From: Spirochaetota bacterium
Lineage (GTDB): Bacteria; Spirochaetota; UBA4802; UBA5368
DNA length: 64,000 nt
Direction: 5' to 3'
NCBI GenBank assembly: GCA_004297825.1
Contig: SCSX01000033.1
Location: 62,001 to 126,000, forward strand
Made by a program: the position numbers and the translations under genes. Below, in pieces: positions 42,785 through 51,695 of the stretch (position 1 is the first letter of the stretch; each line of letters starts with the position of its first letter). Under the pieces are notes generated by a model. The model did no database searches. It was not told where the DNA came from and was given only the letters and a program-made list of their open reading frames with translations.

Positions 42785-43166
42785 CTTATATTCCATGCAT
42801 CACGATATATTTGAAATGTACTGATATAATTAAATACGTCAACCGTTTCCCGGATGTCGCCGCGACCTCAGGGATAGAAGACCATTCGTAATCAGAATGG
42901 GTCACCATCAGGGGAATTGTAGATACCCCCTGCCTCTATCTCTTCCATCGCCTTTTTTCATCTCCACACCTCCCCATGAGAGGCGCCCTCACAAGAGGCA
43001 TCCTTCCGCGAAACTGCCAAACCATACCCGCCCCTCTTGAGAATTACCCGGATTTTTTGTATGTTTTACGGACGGCCGGGCCCGGGGGCCGATAAAATTT
43101 CAATTTACAAGCGCGCGCGCCGCTGGTAGCATGCTCATCGCACCCCGGGAACGACCCCAGGCACGA
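42785..43166. other. Intergenic, AT-rich to GC-rich transition
   Basis: No gene is recognised. The side near the antitoxin is AT-rich (its likely promoter), and the rest is GC-rich ahead of the signalling operon. A pyrimidine-rich 21-bp stretch at 42945-42965 resembles one at 40674-40694 at 20 of 21 positions, probably low-complexity similarity. Confidence 0.4.
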
Positions 43167-44276
43167 ATGGATAAGAGCGCCATAACCATACTCGTCGTGG
43201 ACGATGAAGAAAAGATCCTCTCCCGCCTGGAGCGCATCCTCGCGAAGGAGGGATACCGCACCGACACCTCCCCCAACGGCGCGGATGCGGCGGCGAAGAT
43301 CAGCGGGACGGAATACGACATCGTGCTCACCGACATCAACATGCCCGACAAGAGCGGTTTCGAGATCATGGAACATATCCGCGTGACGGGCTCCGCCGCG
43401 CTGCCGCTGGTGCTCACCGGGTACGCGTCCGTGGAAAGCGCGATCAGGGCGATCAAACTGGGGGCCTACGATTTTATCCAGAAGCCAATCGACGCCGAGA
43501 CGCTCAAGCTCGTGGTGCACCGCGCCGCAGAGCGCGTGCTGCTCGCACGCCAGAACGAGCAAAACCTTAAAGAGCTGAAGACCTTGAACGAGCTCAAGGA
43601 CGAGTTCCTCTCCGTGGTGTCGCATGACCTGCGCTCGCCCCTATCGGCTATCGGCGGGTACGCCAACTACCTGATGAAGAAAGACATCCAGCCGGCGCAC
43701 CGGCGCTACCTCGAGATCATCGCCGAGATCGCCTCGAACCTGTACTCGCTGGTGAACGAACTGCTGGACGTCACCCGGATCGAGACGGGGGTGATCCGGC
43801 TCGATAAGGAGGAAACCGACCTGGGCGAGCTCATCGACAAGAGCATCATGAACTTCATAATACTCGCGTCCGACAAAAACACGAGCATACGATTCCACAA
43901 CGCGCTCGCGAATCCCCTGGCGAAAATAGACCGCATGAAAATACTACAGACCGTCAACAACCTGATCAACAACGCGGTGAAATTCACCGAGAACGGAACC
44001 ATCACGATCCGCGCCGGTGAACAGGACGGGGAGGACGGCATCATCGTGTCCATCCAGGACACGGGCGTGGGCATGCATCCCGACCACCTCGCGCGCCTGT
44101 TCGACAAGTACGCCCTTTTCCATAAAGAGGGCACGCGCGGCGAGGGCGGGACCGGCCTGGGGCTCGTCATCTGCAAGCGCTTTATTGAGCTCCACGGCGG
44201 GAGCATTCGCGTGACGAGCGACGCGGGACTCGGGAGCACCTTCGAGTTCACCCTGCCCAGGGAGGGCGTATCATGA
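43167..44276 (+). CDS. Response-regulator and histidine-kinase fusion
   Basis: A roughly 369-residue protein with an unusual order: an N-terminal receiver (ITILVVDDEEKIL, VLTDINMPDKSGFEIM, PLVLTGYAS, FIQKPID), then HisKA (SVVSHDLRSPLSAIGGYANY) and HATPase (NNLINNAVKFTENG, GTGLGLVICK). Receiver-first kinases read a phosphoryl or partner signal and pass it on. It has no sensor domain of its own. It overlaps the HAMP-TPR gene by 4 nt and is in the uvrC operon. Start at ATG 43167, where the receiver begins; ATG 43131 would add 12 residues. Confidence 0.86.
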   Translation: MDKSAITILVVDDEEKILSRLERILAKEGYRTDTSPNGADAAAKISGTEYDIVLTDINMPDKSGFEIMEHIRVTGSAALPLVLTGYASVESAIRAIKLGAYDFIQKPIDAETLKLVVHRAAERVLLARQNEQNLKELKTLNELKDEFLSVVSHDLRSPLSAIGGYANYLMKKDIQPAHRRYLEIIAEIASNLYSLVNELLDVTRIETGVIRLDKEETDLGELIDKSIMNFIILASDKNTSIRFHNALANPLAKIDRMKILQTVNNLINNAVKFTENGTITIRAGEQDGEDGIIVSIQDTGVGMHPDHLARLFDKYALFHKEGTRGEGGTGLGLVICKRFIELHGGSIRVTSDAGLGSTFEFTLPREGVS

Positions 44277-45604
44277 CCGGGATCGGGGGCTTTTCGCTCA
44301 GGGTGACGATCGTTCTTGCGGCGTTGTTCCTGGCCGCGGTGCTTGCGCTCGCCCTGGGATTCAACTTCATCGCGGTCGAGAGCGCGCGCACGCTGCGCGA
44401 AACGCTCAGGTCCGGCTCCGACGCCCTCCAGAGGGAAAGGACCGTCCTCCTCGTCGAGCGCCTCAAGGCCGATCCGGTTGGAGGGGCGCGCGACCTCGCC
44501 GCGAAGCTCCGCGTCCACGCCCGCGCCGACACGGGCATCCTGCACGCGCTTATCTACGCGCGCACCCCCGACGATAATTTCTTCGAGCTCCTGGAGAGCG
44601 TCTCCCTGAATCCCGGCTTCCGCGTCCAGCTCCCTGAATCCCGCATCGTGCAGGAAGAGAAGGAGATGAACTTCCTGCGCCGCGCCCTGGTGAGCGCCGT
44701 CACAGATCCCGAAACCCGCCGCGCCGACGGACTCTACTGGCAGACCGTGTATACGCCCATCCCGGTCCTGGGAAAAATCCACGTCCTGCAGCTCTTCGTC
44801 TCGGTGACCGGGCAGTACGGGAACTTCGCGGAATACACGGAACACTCCGATACCGCGCGCGCGCTCGTCGCGGGGCTCGCCGCGCTTATCGCTCTTCTGC
44901 TCGCGGGCGCGGGATGGCTGCTCGCGCACAACTATTCCATTCTCGTGCGCGGACTCTCTTCCCATATGGACCGCGCGGCGAAGGGAGACCTGTCGATAAG
45001 CCTCCGGCCCACGTCGGACACCGAGCTCGCCTCGCTCGCGCTTTCGTTCAACACCCTCATCGGGGAAATGCGGGGACTCAAGGAGACACGCGACAGGGAA
45101 CAGGCCACGGAGGAGACGGGGTCCGATACCGCGGGTTCCACGAACGGGACCGGTGAATCGTCGCAGGATGCCCCTGCCCGCACGGCCGGCGACGCGAACC
45201 GCGCGGGGATTTCCGCAGCGCCCGCGGGAGAGACCGATACCGCGGAAAAGCCCGGTGAACCGGAACCGAATACGCGCGAACAGGTTGCCTCTCCCGCTCC
45301 CGAGGAACCGCACCCCGATCCCTACGACGAGATATTCAAACACGGGGTCGCGCTCTTAAAAGAACAACGCACCGCGGACGCGATCGATATCTTTCGGGCC
45401 CTGATCGTCATGACCCCGTCGGGATTCGGGAGCCTTTTCAACCTGGGCGTCGCCTACGCACGGGCCCGCGAGTACGCGCTTTCCGCCTCGATGTTCCGCC
45501 GCTCCCTCGAAGTCCAGCCGGACCACGAAACCGCCCGGCAGTACCTCGCGAAGGTGGAGCGTTTCGGGGCGGGGGAGGACCGTCACGATGGACATACCGG
45601 CTAA
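44273..45604 (+). CDS. HAMP and TPR membrane protein
   Basis: A 443-residue protein. Membrane helices lie near residues 10-33 and 200-226 and flank an extracytoplasmic domain (about 35-195); then a HAMP domain (about 227-275), a low-complexity Ala/Glu/Thr/Pro linker (about 278-350), and a C-terminal TPR-like domain (about 355-430: NLGVAYARAREYALSASMFR, LEVQPDHETA). It is probably a sensor that feeds protein-protein contacts. It lies between the receiver-kinase gene and uvrC, overlapping uvrC by 17 nt. Confidence 0.75.
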   Translation: MTGIGGFSLRVTIVLAALFLAAVLALALGFNFIAVESARTLRETLRSGSDALQRERTVLLVERLKADPVGGARDLAAKLRVHARADTGILHALIYARTPDDNFFELLESVSLNPGFRVQLPESRIVQEEKEMNFLRRALVSAVTDPETRRADGLYWQTVYTPIPVLGKIHVLQLFVSVTGQYGNFAEYTEHSDTARALVAGLAALIALLLAGAGWLLAHNYSILVRGLSSHMDRAAKGDLSISLRPTSDTELASLALSFNTLIGEMRGLKETRDREQATEETGSDTAGSTNGTGESSQDAPARTAGDANRAGISAAPAGETDTAEKPGEPEPNTREQVASPAPEEPHPDPYDEIFKHGVALLKEQRTADAIDIFRALIVMTPSGFGSLFNLGVAYARAREYALSASMFRRSLEVQPDHETARQYLAKVERFGAGEDRHDGHTG

Positions 45605-47393
45605 GCTCGCGTCCCTCCCCGATCTCCCCGGCGTGTACATCATGAAGGACGCATCGGGGCTCATCATCTACGTGGGAAAAGCATCGTCCCTGAAAAAGCG
45701 CGTCTCGTCCTATTTCCAGAAAGGCGACCACGACGTGAAAACGCGCGTGCTGGTGAAAAACATCGACGACCTCGAGTATATCGTCACCGACTCCGAGATC
45801 GAGGCGCTCCTGCTCGAGAGCGCGCTCATCAAGAAGCACAAGCCCAAGTACAACATCCGGCTCAAGGACGACAAGCGCTACCCCTACATCGCGGTCACAC
45901 TCTCCGAGGAGTACCCCCGGGTCGTGTTCACCAGGAGGATTGCGCGCAACGGGAACAGGTATTTCGGACCCTACACCGACGCACGGGCCGCGCGGGGCCT
46001 CATCGGAATGCTGAACACGACCTTCAAGCTCAAGACGTGTGCGAAGCCCATTCCGCTGCCCCCGGGAGAGCGCCCCTGCCTCAACTTCCAGATGAAGCGC
46101 TGCTCCGGGCTGTGCGTGGGAAGGATCGACCGCGATGACTACCTGAAAATAATCGACGGGGCGATCGGTTTCCTGGAGGGGAACGTCGATCCCACGATCG
46201 GAAAGCTCAGCGTCCTCATGCAGGAGTACGCGCACACCATGCAGTACGAAAAGGCCGCGGGCCTGCGCGATATCATCGCCGACATCCGCGCCCTCACCGC
46301 CGAGCAGAAGGTGAGCGCGCCCGTGGGCACCGACCAGGACCTCGTGGCCGTAACGGTGCATCGCGGCGAGGGCGTGCTCGTCCTCATGGAGTTCCGCGCC
46401 GGGGCCCTGCTCGGGCGCAAGGTCTTCATCTTCGAGAACGCCGAGTACTCCACGCCCGCCGCGATGATACAGGCCTTCCTGCTCGATTATTACCGCGGCG
46501 GGGACGTGCCCCCGCGCATCGTGGTGCCGGAGGAGATCGAGGACCGCCCGTCGGTGGAGGCGCACCTGTCGTCGCTCGCGGCGCGCAAGGTGGTCGTATC
46601 GACCCCCAAAACGCAGGACGATCGGGGCGTCATTTCGCTCATTCGGAAAAACATCGATGTCCTCATCGCGGACCGCGATTCCGCGCGCGAGTCCGGCGAC
46701 CGCGCGAAGGGACTGGATGAGCTGCGCGACCTCTTTGCGCTGGACGACGCCCCCTCCGTCATCGAGTGCTTCGACATCTCGAACACGCAGGGCACGAACC
46801 CGACGGCGTCCATGGTCCGCTTCCGGGACGGCGCCCCCGAGAAATCGGGTTACCGGCGCTTCCGCATCCGCGGGTTCGATGCCCCTGACGATCCCGGCAT
46901 GATTCACGAGGTGGTGTCGCGCAGGATCCAGCACCTGCTCAACGAGGGACTCGAGCTTCCCGAGCTCATGGTCATCGACGGGGGCCCCACCCAGCTTCGA
47001 CGCGCCGTGGAGGCCCGGGACGCGCTGGGCGCGGATATACGGATAATCTCGCTCGCGAAGCGTTTTGAGGAAATATACTCCGACAGCGGGGCGGCGCCGC
47101 TGCGCCTCCCCCCTTCTTCAACGGCGCTCAGGATACTCCAGCAGATACGCGACGAGGCGCACCGTTTCGCCGTGACCTATCACCGGAAGCTCCGGGACGC
47201 TTCCCTTACCCGCTCGTTCCTGGACGAGGTCCCCGGCGTGGGCGACGCGAAAAAAAGACTGCTCCTGAAAAATGTCGAGGTGCCCGAGCGGATTAAGGAA
47301 ATGTCGGTGGAAGAGCTCGCCGCGATCCCGGGCCTGGGCAAAAAGGCCGCCGCGGATATTTACAGGCATTTCCATCGGGAGGTGCCGGAGTAA
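45588..47393 (+). CDS. uvrC: Excinuclease ABC subunit C (UvrC)
   Basis: A 601-residue UvrC: GIY-YIG nuclease domain (GVYIMKD, IIYVGKASSLKKRV), UVR-like region, UvrC RNase H-like nuclease (ECFDISNTQGTNPTASMV, VIDGGPTQL) and C-terminal helix-hairpin-helix (EVPGVGDAKKRLLLKN, IPGLGKKAAADIYRHFH). It makes the two incisions of nucleotide excision repair with UvrAB. The ribosome-binding GGGGGAGG lies inside the end of the upstream HAMP-TPR gene, so expression is tied to the signalling genes. Length is normal (about 600). Confidence 0.95.
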   Translation: MDIPAKLASLPDLPGVYIMKDASGLIIYVGKASSLKKRVSSYFQKGDHDVKTRVLVKNIDDLEYIVTDSEIEALLLESALIKKHKPKYNIRLKDDKRYPYIAVTLSEEYPRVVFTRRIARNGNRYFGPYTDARAARGLIGMLNTTFKLKTCAKPIPLPPGERPCLNFQMKRCSGLCVGRIDRDDYLKIIDGAIGFLEGNVDPTIGKLSVLMQEYAHTMQYEKAAGLRDIIADIRALTAEQKVSAPVGTDQDLVAVTVHRGEGVLVLMEFRAGALLGRKVFIFENAEYSTPAAMIQAFLLDYYRGGDVPPRIVVPEEIEDRPSVEAHLSSLAARKVVVSTPKTQDDRGVISLIRKNIDVLIADRDSARESGDRAKGLDELRDLFALDDAPSVIECFDISNTQGTNPTASMVRFRDGAPEKSGYRRFRIRGFDAPDDPGMIHEVVSRRIQHLLNEGLELPELMVIDGGPTQLRRAVEARDALGADIRIISLAKRFEEIYSDSGAAPLRLPPSSTALRILQQIRDEAHRFAVTYHRKLRDASLTRSFLDEVPGVGDAKKRLLLKNVEVPERIKEMSVEELAAIPGLGKKAAADIYRHFHREVPE

Positions 47394-47416
47394 TAATGCG
47401 AATCTGCATATACGTG

Positions 47417-49561
47417 TTACACAATCTTAAACAGGATCACCGCGATATCGGCCTCGGGGGAATTGAGGCCCAGGTGCGCGACGAAGCGCTCCTTGATCGC
47501 CTCCACGATCTCATCGGGACGGTCCGCGCGATGATCCCTGATTATGCCGCGCAATTGTAAAAGTCCGAACGGCTCGCCCTTCTGGTTCTTGGAGCTGATA
47601 AGCGCCTTCGAATACACCGCGCCTATGTCTCCCCGTAAAAGATTCGTGCGGCCCATCCCGTAGCTCGCCGTCGGGTCGTAGCCCAGGGGTATACCCTCGG
47701 TGTCGAGCGCGTCGAAATCGTTTTTCTCGATGCGGAAAAGGTCCAGCGGCGGAAAGCCCGCGTTCGAATAAATGAGCCGCATGGAGCGGAGGTCGTAGTA
47801 CATGTAATACGCGGTGAGAAGCCCCCCGCTGCCTTCCGAATAGCGGAAAATCACGTTATTGAGCTTCTGCATCACGGAATATGCGGATGGCGCTTCCTCG
47901 ATACAGGACTGGAAGGCGGAGCGAAGCAGGACGGCGTAGAGCGCGCTGTTGATTCCCACGCCGGAAATATCGGTCGCGATGAGACCCACCCCCTGGTTCC
48001 CGGGCCGGATGAAATCGAAATAATCGACCGCCGATCCATAGCGCGGGATCACGAACGCGCCAAACTTGATCCCCAGCAGGTTCGGGAGCGCCGTGGGCAG
48101 CGACTTGGAGAGAATCTCGGACGAGAGGTCCAGAGTGCGCGCGATGAGTTGCTGGCGCTTCGATTCTTCGTAGGTGAGGGCATTCGAGATGTGAATATTG
48201 CTGCTCCCCAGGAAGGTGTTGAGTTTTTCGATCTCGTCAGGTTTGAACGATACCAGGGAGTCCTTGTCCCCCAGGCAGATGAACCCGAGCACCCGCTTCT
48301 CGTGATACACCGGGAGCACGAGCTTGATCCCGTTCTTGGTGAAAAAATCCAGGAACTCCTCGCGGATATCGGCGAAATTCTTATCGTCGGTATATATCCG
48401 GTCCAGGTGCAGGATCTCCTGGTTCCTCACGAACCACCGGATGACGTTCGAGCCGCGCTCCAGGGGGGTGACCGGGTTCTTGTCGCCCTTCTGGTAGAAA
48501 AGCTCGTAGCGCCTCGTGCCCGGGTCATAGCTTATAAAGGCCGCCGATTTTAAAAACATGGACTCCTGCAGCACGTCCACGGACCGCTGGATAATGCTCC
48601 GATAATCCCTGAGGCTCTCCACCTCCCGCGTAAACCTGTCTATGATCTCTTCGAAAAGGTACTGTTTGCGCTTGAACGCCTTGTCGATGACCGGCTGGAC
48701 GTAAATGTAGAACAGGAGGAATATCAGCACCACCGCCCCCGCCACGAGATAGGCGGGGAGCACGCTCATGCCCATGAAATTTCCCTGGTGGCCCGTGACA
48801 ACCAGGTATATGGGACCGAAAATGGCCGCGGAGATAGCGGTGTACGTCGTAGTTTTATGGATGGCCGTGGTTATGTCCATGAGGCTGTAGGAGATGATGG
48901 AGTAGTAGAGCGAACCGATTCCGATGAATGACGCCAGCGAGGGCCCGAGCACGTACATGTCCGCGTAATTGAAGAACCGCGGGAGGATGATCGAGAACAC
49001 GGCGGCGATCGCCATGGCGACCCCGGTTCCCAGGAACACGAAGCGCATCTGCAGGCGGTAGATCTCGACCTTGGTCCTGATATACTTGATCGTGAAATTG
49101 ACGATCCCGAACAAGATATAGGCGAACGCGATCGCAGCGTAGATGCCGTAGAAGAACTGGAAATCGCGCACCAGCACACCGTCCTTGAAATACGCCCGCG
49201 TGATCGTGAGATCGGTCAGCAGGGCGATCCCCCCTGAGGCGTATGCGGGAAGGATCATGAGCGCAGTATATTTGAAGGGGAACTTTTTCTCGCGCTTGGG
49301 AAACACGAACGCGAGTACGAATATTCCGCTGAATGTGATGGAGGTGCCGATCTGCGTGATCCGGTTGATCTGGGTGAGATACGGGGAGTCGGGAAACGCG
49401 TAAGTGATGAACATCGTCGAAAGGATCAGGAATCCGCCCAGCACGACATTGCTGTAATAGCGGCTTACCTGGTCGTTCCAGTCCTTGTAAAGGACGAAGA
49501 TTCCGGAGGAAAGGAGAAGAATTGAAGCGATGAGCGATCCCACCAGACTGAGTGTGTACAT
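47417..49561 (-). CDS. 7TM-GAF-SpoIIE phosphatase
   Basis: A 714-residue membrane signalling protein: an N-terminal multi-helix region like the histidine-kinase N-terminal 7TM domain (about 1-305), a GAF-like sensor (about 330-480, LVLPVYHEKRVLGFICLGDK) and a PP2C-type SpoIIE phosphatase (about 500-714; IATDISGVGINSALYAVLLR, GGLLTAYYMYYDLRSMRLIY, SNAGFPPLDLF). Such enzymes dephosphorylate STAS-type antagonists; a STAS protein is encoded at 53.5 kb. GGGGGT precedes the ATG. It is convergent with uvrC. Confidence 0.85.
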   Translation of the reverse strand: MYTLSLVGSLIASILLLSSGIFVLYKDWNDQVSRYYSNVVLGGFLILSTMFITYAFPDSPYLTQINRITQIGTSITFSGIFVLAFVFPKREKKFPFKYTALMILPAYASGGIALLTDLTITRAYFKDGVLVRDFQFFYGIYAAIAFAYILFGIVNFTIKYIRTKVEIYRLQMRFVFLGTGVAMAIAAVFSIILPRFFNYADMYVLGPSLASFIGIGSLYYSIISYSLMDITTAIHKTTTYTAISAAIFGPIYLVVTGHQGNFMGMSVLPAYLVAGAVVLIFLLFYIYVQPVIDKAFKRKQYLFEEIIDRFTREVESLRDYRSIIQRSVDVLQESMFLKSAAFISYDPGTRRYELFYQKGDKNPVTPLERGSNVIRWFVRNQEILHLDRIYTDDKNFADIREEFLDFFTKNGIKLVLPVYHEKRVLGFICLGDKDSLVSFKPDEIEKLNTFLGSSNIHISNALTYEESKRQQLIARTLDLSSEILSKSLPTALPNLLGIKFGAFVIPRYGSAVDYFDFIRPGNQGVGLIATDISGVGINSALYAVLLRSAFQSCIEEAPSAYSVMQKLNNVIFRYSEGSGGLLTAYYMYYDLRSMRLIYSNAGFPPLDLFRIEKNDFDALDTEGIPLGYDPTASYGMGRTNLLRGDIGAVYSKALISSKNQKGEPFGLLQLRGIIRDHRADRPDEIVEAIKERFVAHLGLNSPEADIAVILFKIV

Positions 49562-49703
49562 CTGTTACCCCCGGGCGGCGCAATGGCAACTCGCGCGCAC
49601 AAAATCCTTGACCTTTTAGCGAACGACCGTATCATTATGGGCGATCAAGGCATTATTTTTCAATCAAAATACTCAGCGCGAATCCCCGCCGGGAGGAAGA
49701 TCG

Positions 49704-50270
49704 ATGACGATAAAAAGAACCCGCTACGTGCTCAACAAAAGGCTCCAGTACGCCCTTGCGATGAAGATCGCGCTGGTCCCGCTCGTCACCCTGCTCATCG
49801 TCACCGTGATCCTGTTCGCCTATGCCCGCCGAAGCGCAAACTACATAAACGAGATCGTTGGCACGCAGGACGCGATTATCGAGATGTTCCTCACGACCCC
49901 GGCGCTCCAGAAAACCGACAACCCGGTGATCAAGACCGGCCAGCAGACCTTCAAGGGGAACATACAAAAGCTCGTCGAGATACGCAGGAACAGCGAGCTG
50001 GTCCTGAAAATCATCGTCCTCGCGGCGCTCCTTCAAACCATCATCGTAGTATTCGTGATCATCCGGCTGAGTCATCGCATCACCGGCCCCATCTACGTGA
50101 TGACGGGGTATCTCCGGGAGCTCCGCGGCGGCGGGGTGCCCCGCCTGCGCCCCCTGCGCAAGCGCGACGAATTCAAGGAGTTTTACGAAGAATTGCGGGA
50201 CCTGATCACCCGGGTGATTACGGCTAGACCGGCCGAGAAGAAGGGCGGGGCCCGTCCAAAAAAGCGATAG
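49704..50270 (+). CDS. Small HAMP-like membrane protein
   Basis: A 188-residue protein with two hydrophobic helices (about 18-44 and 101-124), a short extracytoplasmic loop between them, and a HAMP-like C-terminus (RLSHRITGPIYVMTGYLREL). It has no output domain, so it may modulate a partner. GGGAGG precedes the ATG. It is divergent from the SpoIIE-type gene. Confidence 0.75.
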   Translation: MTIKRTRYVLNKRLQYALAMKIALVPLVTLLIVTVILFAYARRSANYINEIVGTQDAIIEMFLTTPALQKTDNPVIKTGQQTFKGNIQKLVEIRRNSELVLKIIVLAALLQTIIVVFVIIRLSHRITGPIYVMTGYLRELRGGGVPRLRPLRKRDEFKEFYEELRDLITRVITARPAEKKGGARPKKR

Positions 50271-50294
50271 AAACCGGCGGTGCCTGCTCGTTTC

Positions 50295-50361
50295 GGCTTC
50301 GCTCAACGAGCGGGGCTTCGCTCAACGAGCGGGGCTCCGTTCCCTGAGCGGAGTCGAAGGG
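50295..50361. repeat. REP-like intergenic repeat
   Basis: Two tandem copies of GGCTTCGCTCAACGAGCG (50295-50312, 50314-50331; period 19) are followed by CTCCG-N9-CGGAG within GCTCCGTTCCCTGAGCGGAG. The core resembles the widespread CCCTTCGACTCCGCTCAGGG intergenic motif, which is often spread by RAYT-type systems. No transposase is visible. Confidence 0.75.
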
Positions 50362-50362
50362 A

Positions 50363-51097
50363 TTACTGCGACTGGATATTGATCCTGAACCTGACCATGG
50401 TGCCCTTGGGCTTTTCAACCTCGGGCGCAGGGGCATCCATCTTGGATTCCTCCATAGCCTTGTCCTTTCTCTTCTCGTCGGCGGCTTCCTTTCCCGCCCC
50501 CATCTTCGCGCTCCTGCTCATTGACACCGAAGGCCCGCCGTAATAGCGCGTGCGATGAATTTCACGGGCGACTTCCTCGAATCCGTTCGCGGGCATTTCC
50601 CCCTCGATCGCGGAATCCGAAACGGTTATTATGCGCGCATTGTTCCTTTTCAGCATGGAAAGCGTCCGCATGGAATCATAGGCCCCCGAAAGTTCGCGGA
50701 CCTCGAACCGCGGGAAATCCTGCCGTGCTCCCTCGCGGGGCTGCCTGATCGCGAGGTCCCTGGGGGCTTGTTCCTGTTTCATGCTGATATGGTCCACGCT
50801 CAGGGCGAGTATGATCACCGCGGCCACTGCGGAGGTGGGGATGAAGCGCTTGAGGGCGTACATTCTCTGCCTTCGCCGGACGCGCCTCATGGACGCGCGC
50901 AGGAGATCGCGCTCCCCCACCGGGTGCAGGCGGTACAGGGACGAGACCATCGCGATCATGCGCCCTATCCCCTCGAACTCCCCACGGCACTCCGCGCACA
51001 CGCGCAGGTGCGCGCGAACCCGCTCCTCTTCCCCGTGGGTGAGAAGATGGTCGTGCATCTCCGAAAGAACGTCAAAGGGTATATGTTCTTTGTTCAT
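50363..51097 (-). CDS. Zinc-finger anti-sigma factor
   Basis: A 244-residue protein: an N-terminal zf-HC2 zinc-binding motif (HDHLLTH, then VRAHLRVCAECRGEF), which clamps an ECF sigma factor, one transmembrane helix at about 88-106, and a long extracytoplasmic tail rich in charged residues. It overlaps the sigma-factor gene by 4 nt, the standard arrangement for an anti-sigma partner. Signal perception probably occurs outside the membrane, with proteolytic release of the sigma factor. Confidence 0.87.
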   Translation of the reverse strand: MNKEHIPFDVLSEMHDHLLTHGEEERVRAHLRVCAECRGEFEGIGRMIAMVSSLYRLHPVGERDLLRASMRRVRRRQRMYALKRFIPTSAVAAVIILALSVDHISMKQEQAPRDLAIRQPREGARQDFPRFEVRELSGAYDSMRTLSMLKRNNARIITVSDSAIEGEMPANGFEEVAREIHRTRYYGGPSVSMSRSAKMGAGKEAADEKRKDKAMEESKMDAPAPEVEKPKGTMVRFRINIQSQ

Positions 51098-51666
51098 AAC
51101 ACCCCCCGCGCGCCAAGGCGCTTTTTAAGCAGTTCCCTGCCCCGGTGAATCCTTACCTTTACGTTCGACAGGTTTATGCCCAGGACCTTTTCGATTTCAT
51201 TATACGCCATCCCCTCTATATCCCGGAGGATGAGAATCTCGCGGTAGTCGTCGGGAAGGGCGTACAGCTCCTCCTTTACAATGCGCAGGGAATCGTTGGT
51301 GATGACCTCCGCCTCGGGATTCTGCCGCTCGTCGGCGATCTGGATCTCGAACTCGTCCTCGCCCTCTCCCCGCGCGAGCGAGAGCGCCGCATACCGTACC
51401 GCCTTTTTCCGGTAATTCCGGCAATAGTTCACCATGATGCTGTAAAACCATGTCGAAAACTTCGACTCCCGCCGGAACGTCGATAGGGATTCAAGAACCA
51501 TCATGAAAATCTCCTGCGTGATATCGCTGGCCTCATCGCGGTTGTGCACCCTGGAATATGCATATCGGTACACCATCGACTGATACTTCTCGATGATCCC
51601 GGCAAAGGCCTCGGTATCGCCCGCGAGGACCCTGTCGAGCACCTGGATATCATGGGAATCTGACAT
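51094..51666 (-). CDS. ECF-type RNA polymerase sigma factor
   Basis: A 190-residue sigma-70-family factor with region 2 (YQSMVYRYAYSRVHNRDEAS, then DITQEIFMMV) and region 4 (LPDDYREILILRDIEGMAYN, then EIEKVLGINLSNVKVRIHRG). It should direct transcription of a stress or envelope regulon and be held inactive by the anti-sigma factor encoded next to it. No clear ribosome-binding site was found before the ATG at 51666. Confidence 0.9.
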   Translation of the reverse strand: MSDSHDIQVLDRVLAGDTEAFAGIIEKYQSMVYRYAYSRVHNRDEASDITQEIFMMVLESLSTFRRESKFSTWFYSIMVNYCRNYRKKAVRYAALSLARGEGEDEFEIQIADERQNPEAEVITNDSLRIVKEELYALPDDYREILILRDIEGMAYNEIEKVLGINLSNVKVRIHRGRELLKKRLGARGVL

Positions 51667-51695
51667 AGGGATGAGTGGAGGGTTACAAAAAAAGG

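Noticed and set aside
40674-42965. Two similar 21-bp pyrimidine-rich stretches (40674-40694 and 42945-42965)
   Set aside because: 20 of 21 matches, but low-complexity C/T DNA with unrelated flanks; not convincing as boundary repeats of the accessory segment.
43706-45343. 545-codon minus-strand frame over the signalling operon
   Set aside because: Antisense to the HATPase and HAMP-TPR genes, which overlap each other in operon fashion; no recognisable domain.
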